From contig JAXGGA010004513.1 in assembly GCA_038373865.1 (NCBI GenBank), positions 23,496 through 87,495 of the forward strand: a stretch of DNA of 64,000 bases. Reading direction: 5' to 3'. Shown piece after piece: positions 45,331 to 56,618 of the stretch. Within the stretch, counting starts at the first letter, position 1; the number at the start of each line of letters is the position of its first letter. The notes under the pieces are model-generated. The model did not search any database. It saw only the letters and a list, made by a program, of their open reading frames with translations, and was not told where the DNA came from. The DNA comes from Uloborus plumipes. Its lineage: Eukaryota; Arthropoda; Arachnida; Araneae; Uloboridae. The translations under genes were made by a program, and so were the position numbers.

Positions 45331-46836
45331 TCACTGTTCTAAAAAATCTGGATTTAGTCAAATATCTATGATCTTTAATGAAATACTAAAGAAATTAAAA
45401 TGTGCTGTTATATCCTTGCACTTCGCAATTTGTACATCACTCTTATCTCTTCTGCAACATTAGATATTCTTTTATAAGTCTGATGTCTTTATCACAATTT
45501 ATATTATTTATATGAAGTATTTTCAATAATAATGTTATTCACTTGCTTTTTTAATTTTTGAGTAGCACATTTAATGTATAACGAGTGTGCTAGGGCTCTA
45601 AAGAACGAAATGTCTTTATTGACTAATAAATCATTACTTGTTCTTATTTTGGTGGTTATATTAATGCTGAAAGTCTCCTCAATTGCCATATATCGGATTT
45701 TTACTTTCTTTTTTATTGGGGGGAGGGGATAATTGTCATATTGTGGAATACAGAATGCGATAAACATCATTTTGAAATGATTCCTTTTTTTGACGGAAAA
45801 TTAAAAAATTCTGTTTGAAAAAAAAAACACATGAATGACCCATCGAGATTTTTTTATCTGGTGTTAAAACATACTTCAAGATACCCGAGCACATAATTTG
45901 GTTAAAATCGAAGGTGGAGTTTTGTGAGTAATTTTCTGTTAAAGTTCCTTAATTTTTGAGTCAAAAAGCTGAAAGAAAACACTTGCAGGAAAAAATTTCT
46001 AATAGGTATACCCAGTGGCGTACATAGCGCCTCCGCAGCCCCCGCGGCGCGGGGGGGGGGCGCCAGAGGCATGGGGGCGCACTCTGAAAAAATAACACAA
46101 AAATACTTTTTTTCCCCGTATTCAATGTCAATTCCATGTGTTCCGAATGAAATCTGCATCGATACGTCACATATGATGCATAACGTGATGATTTTACCAC
46201 CCACCCTGCCTTCTCCTGCATAACATATGCCCCCTGTCCAACCTTTAATGAAACTTGGAGTATAATTATTTTAAGATATCCTGGTATTTTCTAGTAATAT
46301 TTCAATGTGGCAACTGTATAGTGTTTATTACCTTTCCTGAATTCTGCTTTTTCATTGCAATTACAATTTTCATTACTTTATATTTTGAAATAAACTTGAT
46401 TTTAAATATCAGAACACTCTTCAACGAAGTCTTATTATAGCTTTTAAATTTTTGCCATAAATCTAAGATAGGGCATACTTATAAATCTTACGGGGGGGGG
46501 GGGCGCCGAAGTCTATGTACGCTACTGGGTATACCAATTAAACTCGATTCAAATTAAAGCTTACACTATTATGAACAAAATAAAAAAAAATGAAAGCTCT
46601 ACAACTATTTGTTAAGGAGTTACAGCCGTTTGTACAAATGTATATGTCATTCAAAATGGCGGCAAATGAGCCACCAAGCAAAATATTTAAAGGGCCATAA
46701 CTTTTCAACCCCTTCACTTATCTCAATATAAGTAGTATTTTTGTTATCAGCATCAAAAAGTCTCCAACTGCTGCACATTTTATTAAAATAGGAGGTGGTG
46801 GGTGTCATGGCCGGGATGATTTCACATGGAATGACC
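45331..46836 (-). repeat. Foldback inner arm, right
   Basis: Reverse complement of 43928-44935, about 980 bp once the inserted hAT MITE (46013-46527 plus one target copy) is removed. Arm-to-arm differences are scattered substitutions and small indels in homopolymers. Confidence 0.9.
46013..46527. mobile_element. hAT-type MITE (515 bp) in right arm
   Basis: TIRs CAGTGGCGTACATAG and CTATGTACGCTACTG lie within an exact 8-bp duplication GGTATACC (46005-46012 and 46528-46535). The opposite arm of the foldback retains the empty site. GC-rich ends with G runs (near 46049 and 46492) surround an AT-rich, non-coding interior. Confidence 0.95.
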
Positions 46837-49800
46837 CTTACATTTTTACCAACTTTCAAAGTGTCTGGCTGCGCAAGACCAGCGTGCAAAGTGTCTGACA
46901 TTGTAAGGTGTAACTTCTAATGGCTCCCCTTACAACATATTAAAAAATTACGCTTTATAAAATGACGTAAATTTGCTTACATTTTTACCAACTTCAAAGT
47001 GTCTGGCTGCGCAAGGCCAGCGTGCAAAGTGTCTGGCATTGTAAGGTGTAACTTCTAATGGCTCCCCTTACAACATATTAAAAAATTACGCTTTATAAAA
47101 CGACGTAAATTTGCTTACATTTTTACCAACTTCAAAGTGTCTGGCTGCGCAAGGCCAGCGTGCAAAGTGTCTAGCATTGTAAGGTGTAACTTCTGATGGC
47201 TCCCCTTACAACATATTAAAAAATTACGCTTTATAAAATGACGTAAATTTGCTTACATTTTTACCAACTTCAAAGTGTCTGGCTGCGCAAGGCCAGCGTG
47301 CAAAGTGTCTAGCATTGTAAGGTGTAACTTCTGATGGCTCCCCTTACAACATATTAAAAAATTACGCTTTATAAAATGACGTAAATTTGCTTACATTTTT
47401 ACCAACTTCAAAGTGTCTGGCTGCGCAAGGCCAGCGTGCAAAGTGTCTGGCACTGTAAGGTGTAACTTCTAATGACTCCCCTTACAACATATTAAAAAAT
47501 TACGCTTTATAAAACGACATAAATTTGCTTACATTTTTACCAACTTCAAAGTGTCTGGCTGCGCAAGGCCAGGGTGCAAAGTGTCTGGCACTGTAAGGTG
47601 TAACTTCTAATGGCTCCCCTTACAACATATTAAAAAATTACGCTTTATAAAACGACGTAAATTTGCTTACATTTTTACCAACTTCAAAGTGTCTGGCTGC
47701 GCAAGGCCAGCGTGCAAAGTGTCTGGCACTGTAAGGTGTAACTTCTAATGGCTCCCCTTACAACATATTAAAAAATTACGCTTTATAAAATGACGTAAAT
47801 TTGCTTACATTTTTACCAACTTCAAAGTGTCTGGCTGCGCAAGGCCAGCGTGCAAAGTGTCTGGCACTGTAAGGTGTAACTTCTAATGGCTCCCCTTACA
47901 ACATATTAAAAAATTACGCTTTATAAAACGACGTAAATTTGCTTACATTTTTACCAACTTCAAAGTGTCTGGCTGCGCAAGGCCAGCGTGCAAAGTGTCT
48001 GGCACTGTAAGGTGTAACTTCTAATGGCTCCCCTTACAACATATTAAAAAATTACGCTTTATAAAACGACGTAAATTTGCTTACATTTTTACCAACTTCA
48101 AAGTGTCTGGCTGCGCAAGGCCAGCGTGCAAAGTGTCTGGCACTGTAAGGTGTAACTTCTAATGGCTCCCCTTACAACATATTAAAAAATTACGCTTTAT
48201 AAAATGACGTAAATTTGCTTACATTTTTACCAACTTCAAAGTGTCTGGCTGCGCAAGGCCAGCGTGCAAAGTGTCTGGCACTGTAAGGTGTAAGTTCTAA
48301 TGGCTCCCCTTACAACATATTAAAAAATTACGCTTTATAAAATGACGTAAATTTGCTTACATTTTTACCAACTTCAAAGTGTCTGGCTGCGCAAGGCCAG
48401 CGTGCAAAGTGTCTAGCATTGTAAGGTGTAACTTCTGATGGCTCCCCTTACAACATATTAAAAAATTACGCTTTATAAAATGACGTAAATTTGCTTACAT
48501 TTTTACCAACTTCAAAGTGTCTGGCTGCGCAAGGCCAGCGTGCAAAGTGTCTGGCACTGTAAGGTGTAACTTCTAATGGCTCCCCTTACAACATATTAAA
48601 AAATTACGCTTTATAAAACGACGTAAATTTGCTTACATTTTTACCAACTTCAAAGTGTCTGGCTGCGCAAGGCCAGCGTGCAAAGTGTCTGGCACTGTAA
48701 GGTGTAACTTCTAATGGCTCCCCTTACAACATATTAAAAAATTACGCTTTATAAAATGACCTAAATTTGCTTACATTTTTACCAACTTCAAAGTGTCTGG
48801 CTGCGCAAGGCCAGCGTGCAAAGTGTCTAGCATTGTAAGGTGTAACTTCTGATGGCTCCCCTTACAACATATTAAAAAATTACGCTTTATAAAATGACGT
48901 AAATTTGCTTACATTTTTACCAACTTCAAAGTGTCTGGCTGCGCAAGGCCAGCGTGCAAAGTGTCTAGCATTGTAAGGTGTAACTTCTGATGGCTCCCCT
49001 TACAACATATTAAAAAATTACGCTTTATAAAATGACGTAAATTTGCTTACATTTTTACCAACTTCAAAGTGTCTGGCTGCGCAAGGCCAGCCTGCAAAGT
49101 GTCTGGCATTGTAAGGTGTAACTTCTAATGGCTTTCCTTACAACATATTAAAAAATTACGCTTTATAAAATGAGGTAAATTTGCTTACATTTTTACCAAC
49201 TTCAAAGTGTCTGGCTGCGCAAGGCCAGCGTGCAAAGTGTCTGGCACTGTAAGGTGTAACTTCTAATGGCCCTCCTTACAACATATTAAAATATTACGCT
49301 TTACAAAATGACGTAAATTTGCTTACATTTTTACCAACTTCAAAGTGTCTGGCTGCGCAAGACCAGCGTGCAAAGTGTCTGACATTGTAAGGTGTAACTT
49401 CTAATGGCTCCCCTTACAACATATTAAAAAATTACGCTTTATAAAATGACGTAAATTTGCTTACATTTTTACCAACTTCAAAGTGTCTGGCTGCGCAAGG
49501 CCAGCGTGCAAAGTGTCTGGCATTGTAAGGTGTAACTTCTAATGGCTCCCCTTACAACATATTAAAAAATTACGCTTTATAAAACGACGTAAATTTGCTT
49601 ACATTTTTACCAACTTCAAAGTGTCTGGCTGCGCAAGGCCAGCGTGCAAAGTGTCTAGCATTGTAAGGTGTAACTTCTGATGGCTCCCCTTACAACATAT
49701 TAAAAAATTACGCTTTATAAAATGACGTAAATTTGCTTACATTTTTACCAACTTCAAAGTGTCTGGCTGCGCAAGGCCAGCGTGCAAAGTGTCTAGCATT

Positions 49801-52800
49801 GTAAGGTGTAACTTCTGATGGCTCCCCTTACAACATATTAAAAAATTACGCTTTATAAAATGACGTAAATTTGCTTACATTTTTACCAACTTCAAAGTGT
49901 CTGGCTGCGCAAGGCCAGCGTGCAAAGTGTCTGGCACTGTAAGGTGTAACTTCTAATGACTCCCCTTACAACATATTAAAAAATTACGCTTTATAAAACG
50001 ACATAAATTTGCTTACATTTTTACCAACTTCAAAGTGTCTGGCTGCGCAAGGCCAGGGTGCAAAGTGTCTGGCACTGTAAGGTGTAACTTCTAATGGCTC
50101 CCCTTACAACATATTAAAAAATTACGCTTTATAAAACGACGTAAATTTGCTTACATTTTTACCAACTTCAAAGTGTCTGGCTGCGCAAGGCCAGCGTGCA
50201 AAGTGTCTGGCACTGTAAGGTGTAACTTCTAATGGCTCCCCTTACAACATATTAAAAAATTACGCTTTATAAAATGACGTAAATTTGCTTACATTTTTAC
50301 CAACTTCAAAGTGTCTGGCTGCGCAAGGCCAGCGTGCAAAGTGTCTGGCACTGTAAGGTGTAACTTCTAATGGCTCCCCTTACAACATATTAAAAAATTA
50401 CGCTTTATAAAACGACGTAAATTTGCTTACATTTTTACCAACTTCAAAGTGTCTGGCTGCGCAAGGCCAGCGTGCAAAGTGTCTGGCACTGTAAGGTGTA
50501 ACTTCTAATGGCTCCCCTTACAACATATTAAAAAATTACGCTTTATAAAACGACGTAAATTTGCTTACATTTTTACCAACTTCAAAGTGTCTGGCTGCGC
50601 AAGGCCAGCGTGCAAAGTGTCTGGCACTGTAAGGTGTAACTTCTAATGGCTCCCCTTACAACATATTAAAAAATTACGCTTTATAAAATGACGTAAATTT
50701 GCTTACATTTTTACCAACTTCAAAGTGTCTGGCTGCGCAAGGCCAGCGTGCAAAGTGTCTGGCACTGTAAGGTGTAAGTTCTAATGGCTCCCCTTACAAC
50801 ATATTAAAAAATTACGCTTTATAAAATGACGTAAATTTGCTTACATTTTTACCAACTTCAAAGTGTCTGGCTGCGCAAGGCCAGCGTGCAAAGTGTCTAG
50901 CATTGTAAGGTGTAACTTCTGATGGCTCCCCTTACAACATATTAAAAAATTACGCTTTATAAAATGACGTAAATTTGCTTACATTTTTACCAACTTCAAA
51001 GTGTCTGGCTGCGCAAGGCCAGCGTGCAAAGTGTCTGGCACTGTAAGGTGTAACTTCTAATGGCTCCCCTTACAACATATTAAAAAATTACGCTTTATAA
51101 AACGACGTAAATTTGCTTACATTTTTACCAACTTCAAAGTGTCTGGCTGCGCAAGGCCAGCGTGCAAAGTGTCTGGCACTGTAAGGTGTAACTTCTAATG
51201 GCTCCCCTTACAACATATTAAAAAATTACGCTTTATAAAATGACGTAAATTTGCTTACATTTTTACCAACTTCAAAGTGTCTGGCTGCGCAAGGCCAGCG
51301 TGCAAAGTGTCTAGCATTGTAAGGTGTAACTTCTAATGGCTCCCCTTACAACATATTAAAAAATTACGCTTTATAAAATGACGTAAATTTGCTTACATTT
51401 TTACCAACTTCAAAGTGTCTGGCTGCGCAAGGCCAGCGTGCAAAGTGTCTGGCATTGTAAGGTGTAACTTCTAATGGCTCCCCTTACAACATATTAAAAA
51501 ATTACGCTTTATAAAATGACGTAAATTTGCTTACATTTTTACCAACTTCAAAGTGTCTGGCTGCGCAAGGCCAGCGTGCAAAGTGTCTGGCATTGTAAGG
51601 TGTAACTTCTAATGGCTCCCCTTACAACATATTAAAAAATTACGCTTTATAAAATGACGTAAATTTGCTTACATTTTTACCAACTTCAAAGTGTCTGGCT
51701 GCGCAAGGCCAGCGTGCAAAGTGTCTGGCACTGTAAGGTGTAACTTCTAATGGCCCCCCTTACAACATATTAAAAAATTACGCTTTATAAAATGACGTAA
51801 ATTTGCTTACATTTTTACCAACTTCAAAGTGTCTGGCTGCGCAAGGCCAGCGTGCAAAGTGTCTGGCACTGTAAGGTGTAACTTCTAATGGCTCCCCTTA
51901 CAACATATTAAAAAATTACGCTTTATAAAATGACGTAAATTTGCTTACATTTTTACCAACTTCAAAGTGTCTGGCTGCGCAAGGCCAGCGTGCAAAGTGT
52001 CTGGCATTGTAAGGTGTAACTTCTAATGGCTCCCCTTACAACATATTAAAAAATTACGCTTTATAAAATGACGTAAATTTGCTTACATTTTTACCAACTT
52101 CAAAGTGTCTGGCTGCGCAAGGCCAGCGTGCAAAGTGTCTAGCATTGTAAGGTGTAACTTCTAATGGCTCCCCTTACAACATATTAAAAAATTACGCTTT
52201 ATAAAATGACGTAAATTTGCTTACATTTTTACCAACTTCAAAGTGTCTGGCTGCGCAAGGCCAGCGTGCAAAGTGTCTGGCATTGTAAGGTGTAACTTCT
52301 AATGGCTCCCCTTACAACATATTAAAAAATTACGCTTTATAAAATGACGTAAATTTGCTTACATTTTTACCAACTTCAAAGTGTCTGGCTGCGCAAGGCC
52401 AGCGTGCAAAGTGTCTGGCACTGTAAGGTGTAACTTCTAATGGCTCCCCTTACAACATATTAAAAAATTACGCTTTATAAAATGACGTAAATTTGCTTAC
52501 ATTTTTACCAACTTCAAAGTGTCTGGCTGCGCAAGGCCAGCGTGCAAAGTGTCTGGCATTGTAAGGTGTAACTTCTAATGGCTCCCCTTACAACATATTA
52601 AAAAATTACGCTTTATAAAATGACGTAAATTTGCTTACATTTTTACCAACTTCAAAGTGTCTGGCTGCGCAAGGCCAGCGTGCAAAGTGTCTGGCATTGT
52701 AAGGTGTAACTTCTAATGGCTCCCCTTACAACATATTAAAAAATTACGCTTTATAAAATGACGTAAATTTGCTTACATTTTTACCAACTTCAAAGTGTCT

Positions 52801-55109
52801 GGCTGCGCAAGGCCAGCGTGCAAAGTGTCTAGCATTGTAAGGTGTAACTTCTGATGGCTCCCCTTACAACATATTAAAAAATTACGCTTTATAAAATGAC
52901 GTAAATTTGCTTACATTTTTACCAACTTCAAAGTGTCTGGCTGCGCAAGGCCAGCGTGCAAAGTGTCTAGCATTGTAAGGTGTAACTTCTGATGGCTCCC
53001 CTTACAACATATTAAAAAATTACGCTTTATAAAATGACGTAAATTTGCTTACATTTTTACCAACTTCAAAGTGTCTGGCTGCGCAAGGCCAGCGTGCAAA
53101 GTGTCTGGCACTGTAAGGTGTAACTTCTAATGACTCCCCTTACAACATATTAAAAAATTACGCTTTATAAAACGACATAAATTTGCTTACATTTTTACCA
53201 ACTTCAAAGTGTCTGGCTGCGCAAGGCCAGCGTGCAAAGTGTCTGGCACTGTAAGGTGTAACTTCTAATGGCTCCCCTTACAACATATTAAAAAATTACG
53301 CTTTATAAAATGACGTAAATTTGCTTACATTTTTACCAACTTCAAAGTGTCTGGCTGCGCAAGGCCAGCGTGCAAAGTGTCTGGCACTGTAAGGTGTAAC
53401 TTCTAATGGCTCCCCTTACAACATATTAAAAAATTACGCTTTATAAAATGACGTAAATTTGCTTACATTTTTACCAACTTCAAAGTGTCTGGCTGCGCAA
53501 GGCCAGCGTGCAAAGTGTCTGGCACTGTAAGGTGTAACTTCTAATGGCTCCCCTTACAACATATTAAAAAATTACGCTTTATAAAATGACGTAAATTTGC
53601 TTACATTTTTACCAACTTCAAAGTGTCTGGCTGCGCAAGGCCAGCGTGCAAAGTGTCTGGCACTGTAAGGTGTAACTTCTAATGGCTCCCCTTACAACAT
53701 ATTAAAAAATTACGCTTTATAAAATGACGTAAATTTGCTTACATTTTTACCAACTTCAAAGTGTCTGGCTGCGCAAGGCCAGCGTGCAAAGTGTCTGGCA
53801 CTGTAAGGTGTAACTTCTAATGGCTCCCCTTACAACATATTAAAAAATTACGCTTTATAAAATGACGTAAATTTGCTTACATTTTTACCAACTTCAAAGT
53901 GTCTGGCTGCGCAAGGCCAGCGTGCAAAGTGTCTGGCACTGTAAGGTGTAACTTCTAATGGCTCCCCTTACAACATATTAAAAAATTACGCTTTATAAAA
54001 TGACGTAAATTTGCTTACATTTTTACCAACTTCAAAGTGTCTGGCTGCGCAAGGCCAGCGTGCAAAGTGTCTGGCATTGTAAGGTGTAACTTCTAATGGC
54101 TCCCCTTACAACATATTAAAAAATTACGCTTTATAAAATGACGTAAATTTGCTTACATTTTTACCAACTTCAAAGTGTCTGGCTGCGCAAGGCCAGCGTG
54201 CAAAGTGTCTGGCACTGTAAGGTGTAACTTCTAATGGCTCCCCTTACAACATATTAAAAAATTACGCTTTATAAAATGACGTAAATTTGCTTACATTTTT
54301 ACCAACTTCAAAGTGTCTGGCTGCGCAAGGCCAGCGTGCAAAGTGTCTGGCACTGTAAGGTGTAACTTCTAATGGCTCCCCTTACAACATATTAAAAAAT
54401 TACGCTTTATAAAATGACGTAAATTTGCTTACATTTTTACCAACTTCAAAGTGTCTGGCTGCGCAAGGCCAGCGTGCAAAGTGTCTGGCATTGTAAGGTG
54501 TAACTTCTAATGGCTCCCCTTACAACATATTAAAAAATTACGCTTTATAAAATGACGTAAATTTGCTTACATTTTTACCAACTTCAAAGTGTCTGGCTGC
54601 GCAAGGCCAGCGTGCAAAGTGTCTGGCATTGTAAGGTGTAACTTCTAATGGCTCCCCTTACAACATATTAAAAAATTACGCTTTATAAAATGACGTAAAT
54701 TTGCTTACATTTTTACCAACTTCAAAGTGTCTGGCTGCGCAAGGCCAGCGTGCAAAGTGTCTGGCATTGTAAGGTGTAACTTCTAATGGCTCCCCTTACA
54801 ACATATTAAAAAATTACGCTTTATAAAATGACGTAAATTTGCTTACATTTTTACCAACTTCAAAGTGTCTGGCTGCGCAAGGCCAGCGTGCAAAGTGTCT
54901 GGCACTGTAAGGTGTAACTTCTAATGGCCCCCCTTACAACATATTAAAAAATTACGCTTTATAAAATGACGTAAATTTGCTTACATTTTTACCAACTTCA
55001 AAGTGTCTGGCTGCGCAAGGCCAGCGTGCAAAGTGTCTGGCACTGTAAGGTGTAACTTCTAATGGCCCCCCTTACAACATATTAAAAAATTACGCTTTAT
55101 ACTATGACG
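46837..55109 (-). repeat. 138-bp satellite array, right (~60 units)
   Basis: Same unit as 42970-43927 in reverse orientation. Unit starts from 46976 to 54980 are spaced by exactly 58 periods of 138 bp, so no net length change has accumulated over 8 kb. Only the first unit (46837) carries a 1-bp insertion. Recurrent variants (CTAGCATTG with TTCTGATGG, CTGGCACTG, AAAACGACG, AATGACTCC with ACGACATAAAT) define subfamilies. A block of 18 units is duplicated in tandem at a 2,484-bp offset. No open frame of note crosses the array. Confidence 0.97.
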
Positions 55110-55272
55110 TTTTTAGGCAGCAATTTTACGTACCTTTGCTACCTGTTTCCCGCCAAAGCCAGCGCGACTCAGCTTAACGAATAGCGAACCGTTCGTACAT
55201 ACTGTGGTGCGCTTACGCAGAAAAATTTCGTGCCTTTATAAAATGACGTAGGTCTGGCACTCATGGGCTCTT
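55110..55272 (-). repeat. Foldback terminal inverted repeat, right
   Basis: Near-identical inverted copy of 42808-42969, ending CACTCATGGGCTCTT. The next 150 bp to 55420 are unassigned AT-rich DNA. Confidence 0.9.
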
Positions 55273-55854
55273 GCTCTATTAGTATTTATTGCGCAGTCGT
55301 TGAGAGTTAGAGTGTTTTTTTTTCCCTTCCTTTCTGAAGGATGCAAATATTTTTCAAAACGACAGATATACAGTGCAAGAGGAAAATATTGATAACAATG
55401 CTACTTTTTCCTCTGCTTTATACACTGCGATGCAAAAGTTTAGACAAAATGCAAATATATGAATAAAACTATTCAGCCAAATGCTTTCAATTTTCAACTG
55501 CAGGTACGCAATATGATCCCAAACACGTGTCTTGAGTTTTTAAAAATATAACCGAAACGAAAATCGGAAATAACAAAAGACTTTTTTTTTTTTTTTTGCA
55601 GTTTCAAAAATTTAGACAAAAGTCGGATTTTATGCAAATATCTCTTAAAATGTGATTGGTGGAGGAAAGGCGGGACTTTATTATTTGAATATAAAGTGCA
55701 GAGATTGCTGAATGTATAATTAAAATCCCAAAAGCTCTGTAGTTCTCGTGTAAAGAAGATGAGAAAGTTTCGAAGCCGAAATTTGAAAATGACCATACTT
55801 TATTAATTTTTTGTCTTTTAAATCGGCTCTAGTATGGTAATACATTGTTTTTTA

Positions 55855-56036
55855 GCCTGGTTCCCCGTTAAAAATAAAAAGACGAAAAAAGTATTAAAAG
55901 TGGCTTAATGCATCTAAAAATATCGCCGAGTCCACAAAATATCGCAAAGTTAAAAAAATATCGCCAAGTTAAAGAAATATCGCCAAGTCCGAAAAAAAGT
56001 CAAAAAGAAATAAAAAGGTAAAATGAATATTATTAA
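55855..56036. other. Left part of the insertion, unassigned
   Basis: It contains repeated AAAATATCGC(C/A)AAGT motifs (about 55918-55990), reminiscent of the TCGCCAA motifs at 38560-38710. No gene. Confidence 0.4.
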
Positions 56037-56214
56037 TACTATTAAAATCTGTCCGTGTCTGTCTGTCTGTCTGTTTGTCTGTCCATCTGAAGCTCGAACT
56101 CCTCAAAAACCGCTGAGCGTAAAGAATCAAACATAATACCATTCGATTCGAAATTTTCTAAGGAAGACAATAAGACCAAGCGCGTAATTCTACGACGTTA
56201 ATTAGCTAAGATAT

Positions 56215-56530
56215 TAATTTAAACGTTAATTAAATGTTTTGCACTTTTTAAAATTCCAAGACATTTATTTCTTTCCGTTGCCATTTTAAATTAAAGCATT
56301 AATTAAATTATTGAACTATTTAAAATTCCAAGACATTTATTTCTTACCGTTGCCATTTTGAATTAAAACGTTAATTAAATTATTGAACTATTTAAAATTC
56401 CAAGACATTTATTTCTTACCGTTGCCATTTTGAATTAAAACGTTAAATAAATTATTGAACTATTTAAAATTCCAAGACATTTATTTCTGTCCGTTGTGAT
56501 TTTAAATTAAAACGTTAACTATATTGAACG
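56215..56530 (+). repeat. ~76-bp tandem repeat in Helitron, array 1
   Basis: About four units share AACTATTTAAAATTCCAAGA, CATTTATTTCTTACCGTTGC and GTTAATTAAATT. The same array recurs in the downstream Helitron at about 58865-59185. Confidence 0.85.
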
Positions 56531-56618
56531 TTTTAAAATGAAAGAGTGTTATTTTGTTCCATTGTCATTTTGAATACGTGTTATAACAAAGTTCTAACAA
56601 TTGTTTTTATTGTAATTA

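Larger units (their letters stand above)
42808..55272. mobile_element. Giant Foldback-like element (~12.5 kb)
   Basis: The outermost bases (AAGAGCCCATGAGTGCCAG) and the right end (CTGGCACTCATGGGCTCTT) are exact inverted copies. From outside in, both sides show a ~160-bp TIR, an array of 138-bp satellite units in opposite orientation, a ~1-kb unique arm, and then one central loop. Long TIRs built from tandem short repeats are the hallmark of Drosophila FB and of Galileo-type elements. By sequence this is not recognised as either. No clear target duplication was found at the borders. No transposase is encoded, so it would depend on one supplied elsewhere. The two arrays are very unequal, about 7 versus about 60 units. 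Confidence 0.85.

Noticed and set aside
46837..55109. CRISPR array
   Set aside because: The repeats are 138 bp with no unique spacers, contiguous head-to-tail, in eukaryotic DNA. This is a satellite array.
42808..55272. Assigning the giant element to FB, Galileo or the P superfamily
   Set aside because: The structure fits, but the terminal bases do not match what I remember of those families and no target duplication could be read at the borders. It is called Foldback-like only.
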